The notes under the pieces were generated by a model. It did not search any database. It was not told where the DNA came from and saw only the letters and a program-made list of their open reading frames with translations. A stretch of DNA of 37,729 nucleotides from Magnetovibrio sp. GTDB lineage: Bacteria > Pseudomonadota > Alphaproteobacteria > Rhodospirillales > Casp-alpha2. Positions 1 through 9,017 of the stretch are shown one piece after another. Each line of letters opens with the position of its first letter. Position 1 is the first letter of the stretch. The position numbers and the translations under genes were made by a program. Location of the stretch: NCBI GenBank assembly GCA_002722175.1, contig PBKU01000049.1:1-37729 (forward strand), read 5' to 3'.

Positions 1-38
1 ATCTCGCCACGGTTAGCAATTAAAATTTTTTCAAACAT
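1..38 (-). CDS. pccA: propionyl/acetyl-CoA carboxylase alpha subunit, N-terminal 12 codons
   Basis: Reading leftward from an ATG at 38, the first residues are MFEKILIANRGE. This is the characteristic start of the biotin carboxylase domain of acyl-CoA carboxylase alpha subunits, which carboxylates biotin using ATP and bicarbonate. The gene runs off the left edge. It lies 133 nt downstream of pccB on the same strand, so the two subunits are probably co-transcribed. The gap at 39-171 shows no gene and no convincing terminator. The assignment rests on these few residues plus the adjacent beta subunit; 3-methylcrotonyl- or acetyl-CoA carboxylase biotin subunits start similarly. Confidence 0.75.
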   Translation of the reverse strand, partial: MFEKILIANRGE

Positions 39-171
39 TCTTCATCCAAATATTGAAACTATAGAAAATTTGTCTTGCTAATAAACAAGCTGCTAGATTA
101 GCCTTTTTGATACCGTCGGTTTCTATACCTTAAAACACCCCACGCTTACTTTAGGTCGCAAAACCAAATTT

Positions 172-1704
172 TTATAAAGGCAGATTTCCATGCTTTTTCC
201 AGGGGTTTTTAATTTTCTTTTCCCTTAACATACGTAACGATTCTGCAATACGCTTACGGGTTTCATTGGGCATTATAATATCGTCTATGAATCCCAGCTG
301 ACTTGCTACAAACGGATTTGCAAATCGCTGACGATATTCTGCTGTCCGTTCAGCTATCTTATTTAGATCTTCTTTGTCCTGACGAAAAATAATCTCCACT
401 GCACCTTTGGGCCCCATAACAGCAATTTCTGCCGTAGGCCAAGCCAGGTTGACGTCTCCTCGAAGGTGCTTTGAAGCCATAACATCATAAGCGCCACCAT
501 AAGCTTTTCGTGTGATTACCGTAACTTTTGGGACAGTACATTCTGCATAAGCATACAACAATTTTGCCCCATGTTTTATTATTCCTCCATGCTCTTGGCC
601 CTTTCCTGGGAGGAAACCAGGAACATCGACAAATGTAACAATTGGGATATTGAAGCAATCGCAGAACCGCACAAAACGTGCGGCTTTCGTTGACGCAGAA
701 ATATCTAAACAGCCTGCAAGCACCATTGGTTGGTTTGCTACAAAACCGACCGGACATCCTTCTATTCGTCCAAAGCCGCATATAATATTCTTAGCAAAAT
801 TTGGTTGGGTTTCGAAAAAATCCATTTCATCTACAACCTTAAGAATGAGTTCTTTAATATCATACGGTTGCTGCAAGTTTGAGGGGACCAAACTGTCAAG
901 TGAGGCTTCAAGCCTGTCGTATGGATCACAAGTTGGTCGCTCGGGAGGTTTCTCTTTATTGTTTGCTGGCAGAAAGTCGATGAATTGGCGAGCATGCAAT
1001 AGCGTGTCTATATCATTTGGAAAGGCTCTATCTGCAACTCCAGAAATTCCAGTATGGGTTTTTGCACCCCCTAATTCTTCATGTGTAACGTGTTCATGCG
1101 TTACTGTTTTTACTACTTCAGGACCGGTAACGAACATATAGCTAGTGTCTTCAACCATAAATATAAAATCTGTTATTGCTGGGGAGTATACCGCTCCACC
1201 GGCACACGGCCCCATTATCAACGATATTTGAGGAATTACCCCAGAGGCAAGAACGTTACGTTGAAATACCTCTGCATAGCCCGCTAATGAAGCAACTCCT
1301 TCTTGGATTCGGGCGCCCCCGGAATCGTTCAAACCTATTACTGGTGCACCAACTTTCATTGCTTGATCTAAAATGTTACAGATTTTTTGTGCATGCGTTT
1401 CGGACAATGACCCGCCCAACACTGTAAAGTCCTGGCTAAACACAAAAACAAGTCGGCCATTTATCTTTCCATACCCAGTGACTACACCGTCTCCAGGAAT
1501 AGAAACCTTGGACATACCGAAATCAGTGCAACGATGCTCGACAAACATACCCCACTCTTCAAACGAGTTTGGGTCAAGAAGTATCTCTATTCGTTCGCGA
1601 GCTGTTAATTTACCTTTTTTGTGCTGTGCACTTATTCTTTTTTTTCCGCCACCCTGAAGAGCTTCTTTACGTTTTTTCTCTAGTTTTTGAATGACCTCTT
1701 TCAT
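172..1704 (-). CDS. pccB: propionyl-CoA carboxylase beta subunit (carboxyltransferase)
   Basis: The 510-residue product matches the full length of the PccB family. This subunit transfers the carboxyl group from carboxybiotin to propionyl-CoA, giving methylmalonyl-CoA in the cytoplasm. Visible signatures are the N-terminal carboxyltransferase half with GGSLSE (about residue 97), SGGARIQEG (about 128) and [11 protein letters not shown] (about 165), and the C-terminal half with a [13 protein letters not shown] segment and YGGAYDVM. Glycine-rich turns of this kind form the oxyanion holes for CoA thioester and biotin. The ATG start precedes [16 protein letters not shown], the usual basic N-terminal helix. 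The biotin subunit follows immediately. Substrate choice (propionyl rather than acetyl or methylcrotonyl) is inferred from overall similarity. Confidence 0.93.
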   Translation of the reverse strand: MKEVIQKLEKKRKEALQGGGKKRISAQHKKGKLTARERIEILLDPNSFEEWGMFVEHRCTDFGMSKVSIPGDGVVTGYGKINGRLVFVFSQDFTVLGGSLSETHAQKICNILDQAMKVGAPVIGLNDSGGARIQEGVASLAGYAEVFQRNVLASGVIPQISLIMGPCAGGAVYSPAITDFIFMVEDTSYMFVTGPEVVKTVTHEHVTHEELGGAKTHTGISGVADRAFPNDIDTLLHARQFIDFLPANNKEKPPERPTCDPYDRLEASLDSLVPSNLQQPYDIKELILKVVDEMDFFETQPNFAKNIICGFGRIEGCPVGFVANQPMVLAGCLDISASTKAARFVRFCDCFNIPIVTFVDVPGFLPGKGQEHGGIIKHGAKLLYAYAECTVPKVTVITRKAYGGAYDVMASKHLRGDVNLAWPTAEIAVMGPKGAVEIIFRQDKEDLNKIAERTAEYRQRFANPFVASQLGFIDDIIMPNETRKRIAESLRMLREKKIKNPWKKHGNLPL

Positions 1705-1824
1705 TCGCTGCCTCGCCGTTGATTTTTTTCAGAATATTAAACAATTCTTATTTATTTCAATTGTCCGCAAAACGCAGAACTTAATAGATTTTTTATTGGA
1801 GCCACAATACCTAAGGTACTCTAA

Positions 1825-1853
1825 AATATAAAATAGGGAAAAGTATGAATCAA
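1825..1853 (-). promoter_or_regulatory. candidate sigma70-type promoter for pccB
   Basis: On the minus strand, TTGATT (1848-1853) and TATATT (1825-1830) are separated by exactly 17 nt, close to the sigma70 consensus. It lies in the 226-nt gap between the ATP12 gene and pccB and would give a leader of about 115 nt. The region is very AT-rich, so a chance match is quite possible. No terminator for the upstream gene is evident in the same gap. Confidence 0.4.
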
Positions 1854-1930
1854 ATTTATACTATCCTATTAATTACTTAAGGTTATCAGTTCACGTAAGC
1901 TTTTTCTGTCTATGTAGTTAATCAATTACT

Positions 1931-2640
1931 TCAATTAGCCTTAAGCAGTTTTATGTAATTTTCTGCTACGTAGAGGTCTTCTGATAAGCTGTTTCGACGA
2001 GCAGAGATTTCGTCATCGAAACCCCATTTTTCTTCTTGGTATATTTCATCTAGTTGAGAAATTTCAATCGCATGCCCGACGTTAATTACATCAAATATTA
2101 TAGCAAGACCAATTATTATTGACCCCGATGCTTGAGTTGAAAGAACCAATGGGGCTAGCTCGTGTGGCCCTAGTCCTTCAACAGCCTGTTTAATAGCATC
2201 TAGAGCCTTTCTTGATTGTTGGACCGGAGAAACATGGCACGTAATTTTCATCCTTGCCCCTAACACCTCCTCTGCCCATTTTAGCAGAGGCGACCAAGCA
2301 GCTGACTGTATTTTTCCAAGTTCTGTGGTTGGATCGCGCCAATAACAAAGCAGATCTGTCTCAGCATATTTCATTAAATGATAGATAGCACTTTCCCGGT
2401 TTGATGCAATTTGATCAGTTGCTATAGACGCAAGTTTAAAAAATGTAATAGTTTCTTTTTGGATTTTATCTAACTGACTTTTAAGTTCATCAGCTATAGC
2501 TGTAGCCAAATATTTGGAGGGGACCTGAATCACAGAACCTTCTATTGTTTCTAGAGGTTGGTGATCAACCTTAATTTGATAACACCGAAACCCTTCTGCA
2601 ACAACCTTTATACTTTTTGGAAAATTTTTTTTTTATACAT
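1931..2640 (-). CDS. ATP12-family F1-ATPase assembly chaperone, with an apparent -1 shift at an A10 tract
   Basis: The main frame resembles the ATP12 family, found in mitochondria and alphaproteobacteria, which helps fold the F1 alpha subunit. Family-like segments include YLATAIADELKSQ, ETDLLCYW and the region around PLVLSTQASGSIIIGLA. The open frame has a GTG at 2533, but the same frame continues upstream to 2632 with family-like residues (KVVAEGFRCYQIKVDHQPLE) and contains no start codon. An ATG at 2640, preceded by a purine-rich AAGAAAGACAG, is in another frame and runs into ten A residues (minus strand; positions 2625-2634). One additional A, or a -1 slip there, joins them into a 236-residue protein starting MYKKKNFPKSIKVV, as expected for the family. 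Without the shift the ATG frame stops at 2608-2610. Explanations are slippage, an assembly error, or a decaying gene. Confidence 0.8.
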
Positions 2641-2753
2641 TTTTATCTGTCTTTCTTGCACCTTTTCGCTAAAAGAGTTTTAAAAATTTTCCTTAATACC
2701 TTGAGAAGATGTCCCTTGATATTCCAGTCCTGAAAAATAAACTACACACTAAC

Positions 2754-2798
2754 CTATTCTGGTAGCTTTCGACTAGCACCATTTACATCTATTGACAT
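2754..2798 (-). other. 14-codon open frame with SD; possible gene remnant
   Basis: The minus strand reads GAGG, four spacer bases, then ATG (2798) and encodes MSIDVNGASRKLPE before a TAG at 2754-2756. It sits in the 188-nt gap between rluC and the ATP12 gene. In many alphaproteobacteria a HAD-family phosphatase gene occupies this place, so this may be the stub of a deleted gene or chance. I do not recognise the peptide. Confidence 0.25.
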
Positions 2799-2806
2799 AT
2801 TTCCTC

Positions 2807-2822
2807 GTTTTCAATTGAAAAC
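2807..2822. promoter_or_regulatory. 16-nt perfect palindrome after rluC
   Basis: GTTTTCAATTGAAAAC is a perfect palindrome starting 6 nt beyond the rluC stop codon. Lacking a loop, it would form at best a 6-bp hairpin with loop AATT, and no U-tract follows on the minus strand. It could be a protein-binding site or a weak 3'-end structure; no function is shown. Confidence 0.35.
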
Positions 2823-2828
2823 TCTATT

Positions 2829-3803
2829 CTAATTGTTACAATCCATGCCTTTCACCTGAAATCTTAAAAGTGACAGAGTTCTTGCCATATGCGTTGGAAT
2901 AGGAGCCTGACAAGTAAACATTCCAATTTGTGGGTGACTTATTTTGATTTCCCTTGAATATAAATGTAACTTTTTAGAGTGTTTTAACTCTTCAACAAAC
3001 GCATTCTTTCCCCCATACTTCCCATCACTCAAAATGGGAAATCCAGAAATTGAGCAATGCGCGCGCAGTTGGTGTGTTCGTCCTGTTATTGGACTGAGTT
3101 CTAATAAAGTCGCAACGTTATCCGCCACAATAACCCGAAAATATGTTTCTGCATTCTTCCCTCTAACATTGTCTGGAATAATTTTTTCGCCCCATCGCCC
3201 CTTTGCCTTGTAGAGAGATTTATTAATTAAACCTGATTGTTTTTCCGGTTTGCCAACTACTATTGCCCAGTAATTTTTTTGAACCGCTTTATTCTTAAAG
3301 GCCTCTGTCAGAGCTCTAGCACATATTGCGCTGCGTGCTATTAATAACACACCCGAAGTGTCCTTATCCAATCGGTGGACTAATCGGGGACGCTCTTTTG
3401 AACCAAAACGCAGGGCATCTAGCATTCCATCTAAGTGGAGACTTTGTTGACTCCCGCCTTGAACAGCCAAACCTGCTGGTTTGTCAATAGCAATAATGTG
3501 CCTATTCATTTTAAGGATCTTATTCTTTATAGTTAAAACCCAATTAGTTGGAGGCAACGGTTTGATTATTTGACGCTGCTCATAACCCTGCTGAAGTTCC
3601 TGGATTTTGGGGGGGACGCGGATTTGTTGGCCTTTTTGAAGTCGACAGCTGGACTTAACTCTTTTTTTGTCTAGCCTAACTTGTCCGGTCCGGAGTAGTT
3701 TGTGCAAATGGTCCCGGCTAATTTGTGGGTATCGTTTTTGGAACCATTTGTCTAATCTAATCCCTTCTTCTATAGCTTCAACAGTAATAGTAAAACGAAT
3801 CAC
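2829..3803 (-). CDS. rluC: RluC-type 23S rRNA pseudouridine synthase
   Basis: This 324-residue protein belongs to the RluA/RluC/RluD family that converts uridines of 23S rRNA to pseudouridine. Residues about 15-65 form an S4 RNA-binding domain (IRLDKWFQKRYPQISRDHLHK). The catalytic motif is HRLDKDTSG, with the nucleophile at Asp146. The start chosen is GTG at 3803: it overlaps the crcB TGA as GTGA (4 nt), has a GGAG upstream, and gives the normal N-terminus MIRFTITVEA. A longer open frame reaching into crcB is not credible. Translation is probably coupled to crcB. RluC rather than RluD is inferred from domain layout. Confidence 0.88.
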   Translation of the reverse strand: MIRFTITVEAIEEGIRLDKWFQKRYPQISRDHLHKLLRTGQVRLDKKRVKSSCRLQKGQQIRVPPKIQELQQGYEQRQIIKPLPPTNWVLTIKNKILKMNRHIIAIDKPAGLAVQGGSQQSLHLDGMLDALRFGSKERPRLVHRLDKDTSGVLLIARSAICARALTEAFKNKAVQKNYWAIVVGKPEKQSGLINKSLYKAKGRWGEKIIPDNVRGKNAETYFRVIVADNVATLLELSPITGRTHQLRAHCSISGFPILSDGKYGGKNAFVEELKHSKKLHLYSREIKISHPQIGMFTCQAPIPTHMARTLSLLRFQVKGMDCNN

Positions 3804-4186
3804 GACAATTGGCTCCGGATTACTGAGAGGCCAAGTATAAACCCAACTAAGCTTAAAGCGACTGATCCTACAATATAGATAAACGCGTGCCCGTACTCCC
3901 CTTTGTCGAAAAACATCAGACAATCTCGGGAAAAAGCCGAAAATGTTGTAAGGCTACCTAAAAACCCTACCACTAACATTGCCTTTACGGCTTCATCGAC
4001 TGACCACAAAAACTCCATTATTGAAATTATTAAGCCTAACAAAAATGATCCAAGACAATTGATAAAAAACGTCCCTACAGCCGAACTCAACCCGAACCAT
4101 TGATTCAGTCCTGTTATAAAGAGAAACCGACCAACTGCTCCCGCAGCACCACCTAATGCAATAAAAAATAGTAGTTTAAACTGCAA
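3800..4186 (-). CDS. crcB: CrcB/Fluc fluoride ion channel
   Basis: The 128-residue, very hydrophobic protein has four predicted membrane helices and the Fluc signatures GGAAGAVGR near the N-terminus, GTFFINCLGSF (about 38-48) and GFLGSLTTFSAFS (about 74-86). Family members form dimeric channels that export fluoride across the inner membrane. The start is a rare TTG at 4186, supported by an excellent SD (AGGAGG) 7 nt upstream; no ATG would keep the first helix intact. The 3' end overlaps rluC by 4 nt. No crcB-type fluoride riboswitch is seen, as the gene begins only 29 nt after rarA. Confidence 0.92.
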   Translation of the reverse strand: MQFKLLFFIALGGAAGAVGRFLFITGLNQWFGLSSAVGTFFINCLGSFLLGLIISIMEFLWSVDEAVKAMLVVGFLGSLTTFSAFSRDCLMFFDKGEYGHAFIYIVGSVALSLVGFILGLSVIRSQLS

Positions 4187-4215
4187 TGCGTCACCTCCTC
4201 AGTAACACCAAAAAC

Positions 4216-5514
4216 TTATTTCACTTTACGTGTTCTCTCTCTCCTTAGATTTTCCCAGTATTTCATTCTTTTAGCCAGTTCTCTTTCAAACCCAATCGCA
4301 TTTGGCGAATAAAAATTGATGCGTTCCATGTTAGTTGGAAAATAATTTTGACCAGAAAATATATTTTCAGAATCATGGTCATATTGATAACCTTTGCCAT
4401 ACCCAAGCTCCTTCAATAATGTTGTTGGAGCATTTAGAATATGCTGGGGTGGACTTAAAGAACCTGTCTCCTTTGCCACGCTTTGGGATCTACCAAACGC
4501 TCTATAAGCTGCATTAGATTTTGGAGCCGTTCCTAAATATATAACACAATGAGCGAGTGCTAGATCTCCTTCAGGAGAACCTAATCGTTCGTATGCTTCC
4601 CATGCGGTTAGTGCATAAGAAAGAGCATTTGGGTCAGCTAGGCCAATATCTTCAGATGCAAATCTCACCAGTCGTCTAGCAATGTATCGAGGGTCTTCCC
4701 CACCATCCAACATACGTGAAAGCCAATAAAGCCCGGCATCTGTATCAGAACCCCTTAGTGACTTGTGAAGAGCGCTTATCAGGTTAAAATGAAATTCTTG
4801 AGATTTATCATATGTTGGCATCCGACGTTGTAAAATGTTAGATAAGCTTTCCACATCGAGGACGGTATCCGTCTGAACCTGAAAAAGTTTTTCGGCCATA
4901 TTTAACAAATACCTGCCATCCCCCTCAGCGATCTTACATAGTGCTTCTCTAGCAGCCAGATCTAACTGCAGTTTTCTACCTTCTGTTTCTTCAGCCCGGC
5001 AAAGCAGTATCTCTAATTCTCTTGCTCCTAAAGGCTTGAGGCATATAACCTCCGTACGTGATAAGAGAGCTGAATTTAATTCGAAAGATGGATTTTCAGT
5101 AGTAGCACCAATTAAAACTATTGTACCATTTTCCATGTTTTGAAGAAAACTGTCTTGCTGCGATCTATTGAAACGGTGAATTTCATCAACAAATAAAATG
5201 GTACCTTTTCCTATTTCAAAGCGTTTAGCAGCCGCTTCAAATATTTTTCGAAGTTCTACAACACCTGAAAAAACTGCAGACAACGATATAAATTCGTAAT
5301 CCAAAACATGTTTAAGAAGTCGTGCAATACTAGTCTTTCCTGTCCCAGGTGGGCCCCAGAGGATGAATGACCTAATCTGACCCATTTGAAAAACTTGAGA
5401 AAGAACTGCTCCCGGAGCAAATAGATGCTCCTGCCCAACTACATTGCGAATTTCTGTTGGACGAAGACGATCCGCTAATGGCTTCGCCTGCCCACACTCA
5501 AAAAGAGACGGCAC
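4216..5514 (-). CDS. rarA: RarA/MgsA-type AAA+ ATPase, replication-associated recombination factor
   Basis: The 432-residue protein is a clamp-loader-like AAA+ ATPase that acts at stalled replication forks. Walker A is GPPGTGKT (54-61), Walker B is FVDEIHR (Asp110-Glu111), sensor 1 is in GATTENPSF, and the C-terminal tetramerisation region carries DGGEDPRYIARR and SEDIGLADP. Translation starts at GTG 5514, 2 nt after the stop of the protease gene upstream. The conserved ADRLRP at residues 14-19 fits this start. Only a weak SD is visible, so it may rely on coupling to the upstream gene. Confidence 0.93.
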   Translation of the reverse strand: MPSLFECGQAKPLADRLRPTEIRNVVGQEHLFAPGAVLSQVFQMGQIRSFILWGPPGTGKTSIARLLKHVLDYEFISLSAVFSGVVELRKIFEAAAKRFEIGKGTILFVDEIHRFNRSQQDSFLQNMENGTIVLIGATTENPSFELNSALLSRTEVICLKPLGARELEILLCRAEETEGRKLQLDLAAREALCKIAEGDGRYLLNMAEKLFQVQTDTVLDVESLSNILQRRMPTYDKSQEFHFNLISALHKSLRGSDTDAGLYWLSRMLDGGEDPRYIARRLVRFASEDIGLADPNALSYALTAWEAYERLGSPEGDLALAHCVIYLGTAPKSNAAYRAFGRSQSVAKETGSLSPPQHILNAPTTLLKELGYGKGYQYDHDSENIFSGQNYFPTNMERINFYSPNAIGFERELAKRMKYWENLRRERTRKVK

Positions 5515-5516
5515 TA

Positions 5517-6968
5517 TTAATTCCGCACCACAAGATTGTGAGTTCGATTTCTTCTATTAAAAGCAATTTTCCAATTCTTTGGGGTTGCATTTAATGCTTC
5601 AACTACTTCTTCCACCAGTGACATTTTCTTCCCATTTATACTTAAGATAATATCATTCTCTCGAAACCCAAGTTTTTTGCCATGAGAGTTCCTTGCAACG
5701 TCAACAATAACAACGCCTTCATTAAATGGATTCTGATTTATTTCAATAGCTAATGCAGGCGAAAGATTGCCGATCAGAGCACCTGCTAGTGGTTGTTCTC
5801 CAGTTAATCTAGTCAAGTCACGTAGCGGTTGTTCAGGAGGTAGTGCTAATGTTAGGGCAAGCTTCTTAAATTGACCATCCCGAACCAAGTAAATATTTAC
5901 ATTTTGGCCAACTCCCATAGTGGCTATTCTGTATTCGAGGTCGCCTGGATTTATTATTTCATGTTCGTTTACCCGTAAGATCAAGTCACCAGTTCTTATT
6001 CCTGCCCGAAATCCCTCACTTTTTTTATGCACTAGATTCACTAGCACTCCAATTGGACGCTCTAATTTAAGTGATTCGGCTATGTCTGTTGTTACCATTT
6101 GACTGACCAGACCAAGCCATGGCCTTAAAAAAGTACCAGCACCTAAACTCTTCATCAAAGCTCTGATTAAATTCGAAGGAACGGCGAAGCCAATTCCTAA
6201 TGACCCCCCAGTTTTCGAAAAAATAGCTGTATTGACGCCCACAAGATATCCATCAATTGAAACAAGAGCACCTCCTGAGTTCCCGGGATTTATAGCCGCA
6301 TCCGTTTGTATAAATGAACTATATTGCGCCTTTCCACCAATTGTCCTTGCCAAGCCCGAAACAATTCCTGTAGTCACTGTTTGACCAACGCCAAATGGGT
6401 TCCCAATGGCAAGAACTAGATCCCCTACTTTTAGATTGTCTGAATCTTTTAACTTCAGAAAAGGCAGTGTTTCGTCTCCAACGTTTATTTTCAAGAAAGC
6501 GATATCACTTTTTTCATCAACAGCCGCAATAGAGGCACTAAACTCTCGACGATCCGTCAAAACAACCTTAATTGTGTCTGCACCTTCGATAACATGATTA
6601 TTAGTAACGATTAAACCATCTTGCTGAACAATCACTCCAGAACCTAGCGAATTATGTTGGCGAGTTCGTGGTTTGTTAAATTGGAATCCAAAATCATTAA
6701 AAAAACGACGGAAAAATGGGTCGTCAAATAAGGGAGCCATTCGTCTATCGCGCACTTTTGTCTGGGTATAAATGTTAACAACACCCGGTGCGACTTTTTC
6801 AACTATTGGCGCAAATGAAAATTGTATCTGTTCTTTAGACGGTGGCAGGCTGCGACCATCTTCTTCAGCTGCAACCGAAAGAGAGATAGCTGAGAAAGCT
6901 AGAATAAAACACAGTAGCTTAATCAAACTTAAAATCCATAAATAAAAAACTAAAACTGGCATAATCAT
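5517..6968 (-). CDS. Deg/HtrA-type periplasmic serine protease (S1C)
   Basis: The product is a Deg-family protease/chaperone that degrades misfolded envelope proteins. A signal peptide is visible at about residues 1-34 (VFYLWILSLIKLLCFILAF, then SVAAEED). The trypsin-like triad is His125 (TNNHVIEG), Asp155 (EKSDIAFLK) and Ser231 (NPGNSGGAL). A PDZ domain follows from about residue 283, and a second, more degenerate PDZ ends the protein. The start is uncertain: ATGs at 6968 and 6962 lack a clear SD, while an in-frame ATG at 7025 has a GGAG immediately before it but would add 19 residues ahead of the signal peptide. It follows rplQ by 46 nt. Confidence 0.9.
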   Translation of the reverse strand: MIMPVLVFYLWILSLIKLLCFILAFSAISLSVAAEEDGRSLPPSKEQIQFSFAPIVEKVAPGVVNIYTQTKVRDRRMAPLFDDPFFRRFFNDFGFQFNKPRTRQHNSLGSGVIVQQDGLIVTNNHVIEGADTIKVVLTDRREFSASIAAVDEKSDIAFLKINVGDETLPFLKLKDSDNLKVGDLVLAIGNPFGVGQTVTTGIVSGLARTIGGKAQYSSFIQTDAAINPGNSGGALVSIDGYLVGVNTAIFSKTGGSLGIGFAVPSNLIRALMKSLGAGTFLRPWLGLVSQMVTTDIAESLKLERPIGVLVNLVHKKSEGFRAGIRTGDLILRVNEHEIINPGDLEYRIATMGVGQNVNIYLVRDGQFKKLALTLALPPEQPLRDLTRLTGEQPLAGALIGNLSPALAIEINQNPFNEGVVIVDVARNSHGKKLGFRENDIILSINGKKMSLVEEVVEALNATPKNWKIAFNRRNRTHNLVVRN

Positions 6969-7014
6969 CCGATTTTGCCAAAAAACTAAAGGGCATGGGG
7001 TGTCAAAAAAAAGT

Positions 7015-7434
7015 TTATTCAACATCTCCTTCTTCAGATTCGACCCGTTGCTTGTCTTCAGCGCCTCTTGCATCAGGATCGCGATCAACCAATTCTACAA
7101 TCGCCATGGGCGCTGAATCACCATAGCGGAAACCGGCTTTTAATACACGAGTATAACCTCCTGGTCGCTCTTTATAACGCTCTGCCAAGCTAGAAAATAG
7201 TTTGTTTATTGCTATTTGGCTGCGCAAAAATGAAAATGCCTGGCGCCTAGAATGTATAGACCCTTTCTTGCCAAGACTGATCATCTTATCAGCAAAACGC
7301 CGCACTTCCTTCGCTTTTGCAAGAGTTGTTTCTATCTGTTCATGTGTAATGAGCGATGTTGTCATATTCGAAAACATAGCCCTACGATGCGATACACTCC
7401 TGTTTAACTTTCTATGTCCATGTCTATGTCGCAT
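7015..7434 (-). CDS. rplQ: 50S ribosomal protein L17
   Basis: This is L17, located near the exit tunnel of the large subunit. The N-terminal [21 protein letters not shown] is diagnostic, followed by the conserved [18 protein letters not shown]. The 139-residue length includes a charged acidic tail (about 20 residues ending ESEEGDVE), common in alphaproteobacteria. It is the last ribosomal gene of the alpha operon, 56 nt after rpoA. No strong terminator separates it from the protease gene downstream. Confidence 0.97.
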   Translation of the reverse strand: MRHRHGHRKLNRSVSHRRAMFSNMTTSLITHEQIETTLAKAKEVRRFADKMISLGKKGSIHSRRQAFSFLRSQIAINKLFSSLAERYKERPGGYTRVLKAGFRYGDSAPMAIVELVDRDPDARGAEDKQRVESEEGDVE

Positions 7435-7490
7435 GGTTAAATTACCTTGTTTCTATATTAGCAAGCACGAATCACTTCATCAGATCGACA

Positions 7491-8507
7491 TCAAAATGGA
7501 TCTTCCAGTCTCTTAGCCATTTCTTCGATATTCTCAGGTGGCCATTCAATAATATCCATTCCCAAATATAATCCCATATGAGACAATACTTCTTTAATTT
7601 CATTTAGGGACTTACGCCCAAAATTTGGTGTACGTAACATGTCCGACTCAGTTTTTTGAACCAAGTCACCAATATATATAATATTATCATTTTTCAGACA
7701 ATTTGCCGACCTAACTGATAACTCCAGTTCTTCTACTTTTCTTAATAAATTGCGATTAAAAGGAAGTTCTTCACGTTGTTCTTCTGCGATAGTGGCTGCT
7801 GGTTCTTCAAAATTAACAAAAAGGCTTAATTGGTCCTGCAAAATACGTGCAGCAAGGGCTAAAGCATCCTCTGGAGTTACAGCTCCAGACGTACTAACCT
7901 CAACTAATAGTTTATCATAATCTGTTTCCTGGCCAACCCGAGTATTTTCAACTTTATATGATACTCGCCTTATAGGTGAAAATACCGCGTCGACTGGAAT
8001 TAAACCAATTGGGCTATCTTCTTGGCGGCTCATCGATGCTGGTCTGTAGCCCTTTCCATTCTCAACCGTAAACTCCGCATTTAAGCTTGCACCTTTATCT
8101 AAATGACATATCACCAGATCGGGATCCATAATTTCAACATCTGCCCCAGTATCAATCATTTCTGCGGTTACTGTACATGCGCCCTTTACTCTTAGTGACA
8201 TTTTCTTGGGCCCTTCGGCTTTCAAACTCAACCCCAGAGACTTAATATTAAGAATGATATCTGTAATATCTTCTCTCACACCAGAAATTGATGAAAATTC
8301 ATGGAGGACCCCTTCTATTTGAACCGCAGTGATAGCCGACCCTTGCAAGGAAGATAATAAAACCCTCCGAAGAGCATTACCAAGCGTCAAGCCAAATCCT
8401 CTTTCAAGCGGTTCTGCTACCAATGTTGCAAAACGTGATTTATCAGCACCTGACTGAACGTTAAGTGTAGCCGGTTTAATTAGTTCTTTCCAATTATTCT
8501 GAAGCAC
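7491..8507 (-). CDS. rpoA: RNA polymerase alpha subunit
   Basis: The 338-residue alpha subunit seeds core polymerase assembly. The N-terminal assembly domain has [21 protein letters not shown] (about 33-53). The C-terminal domain, which contacts UP elements and activators, begins around residue 250 and includes [18 protein letters not shown]. The start is GTG at 8507, with GAGG 9 nt upstream; [12 protein letters not shown] matches alphaproteobacterial alpha subunits. A 103-nt gap separates it from rpsK and shows no clear promoter. Confidence 0.97.
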   Translation of the reverse strand: MLQNNWKELIKPATLNVQSGADKSRFATLVAEPLERGFGLTLGNALRRVLLSSLQGSAITAVQIEGVLHEFSSISGVREDITDIILNIKSLGLSLKAEGPKKMSLRVKGACTVTAEMIDTGADVEIMDPDLVICHLDKGASLNAEFTVENGKGYRPASMSRQEDSPIGLIPVDAVFSPIRRVSYKVENTRVGQETDYDKLLVEVSTSGAVTPEDALALAARILQDQLSLFVNFEEPAATIAEEQREELPFNRNLLRKVEELELSVRSANCLKNDNIIYIGDLVQKTESDMLRTPNFGRKSLNEIKEVLSHMGLYLGMDIIEWPPENIEEMAKRLEDPF

Positions 8508-8610
8508 TTCAAAGACCTCGCATTAAGTAGTTGGGTTTCCGGATTAACAACAACTCCGAACGAAAAAACATTCCATTTAAAATTCAACAAAACAACAAAT
8601 CACTTATTGA

Positions 8611-9003
8611 TCATACTCGACGACGTTTGCGTGGCCGACAGCCATTATGAGGTATGGGCGTCACATCACGAATAGCCGTAATCGTAAAACCTATTGTTTG
8701 GAGTGCACGTAGAGCCGATTCTCGACCCGAACCTGGTCCTTTAACTTCAACTTCAAGAATTTTCATTCCATGTTCAAGAGCTTTCTTACCTGCATCTTCA
8801 CTCGCCATTTGCGCCGCATAGGGTGTTGATTTACGAGACCCCTTAAAGCCCATAACACCAGCCGATGACCATGAAACTGCATTTCCCTGAGCATCGCTTA
8901 TAGTAATCATAGTATTATTGAATGTTGCATTCACATGAGCAACACCCGAAACTATGTTTTTCTTTTCCCGACGACGCGACCGTGCACTAGCCACTTTTGC
9001 CAT
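8611..9003 (-). CDS. rpsK: 30S ribosomal protein S11
   Basis: S11 (130 residues) sits on the small-subunit platform near the Shine-Dalgarno helix. Conserved features include [22 protein letters not shown], the [13 protein letters not shown] segment, and the basic C-terminus [13 protein letters not shown]. The gene follows rpsM by 14 nt in the usual alpha-operon order. The ATG at 9003 is the only sensible start. Confidence 0.98.
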   Translation of the reverse strand: MAKVASARSRRREKKNIVSGVAHVNATFNNTMITISDAQGNAVSWSSAGVMGFKGSRKSTPYAAQMASEDAGKKALEHGMKILEVEVKGPGSGRESALRALQTIGFTITAIRDVTPIPHNGCRPRKRRRV

Positions 9004-9017
9004 TTAAAATCCCCACA

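Noticed and set aside
650-1141. 163-codon plus-strand open frame inside pccB
   Set aside because: It is antisense to a clearly coding gene, has no SD and resembles no family; a shadow of codon bias.
3804-3923. Longer N-terminus of the pseudouridine synthase inside crcB
   Set aside because: The residues encoded there are antisense-like noise of crcB in another frame, and GTG 3803 with GTGA overlap and SD is a better start.
6969-7088. Longer N-terminus for the Deg protease, starting inside rplQ
   Set aside because: It would place about 40 non-conserved residues before the signal peptide; the ATG at 6968 gives a normal exported protein.
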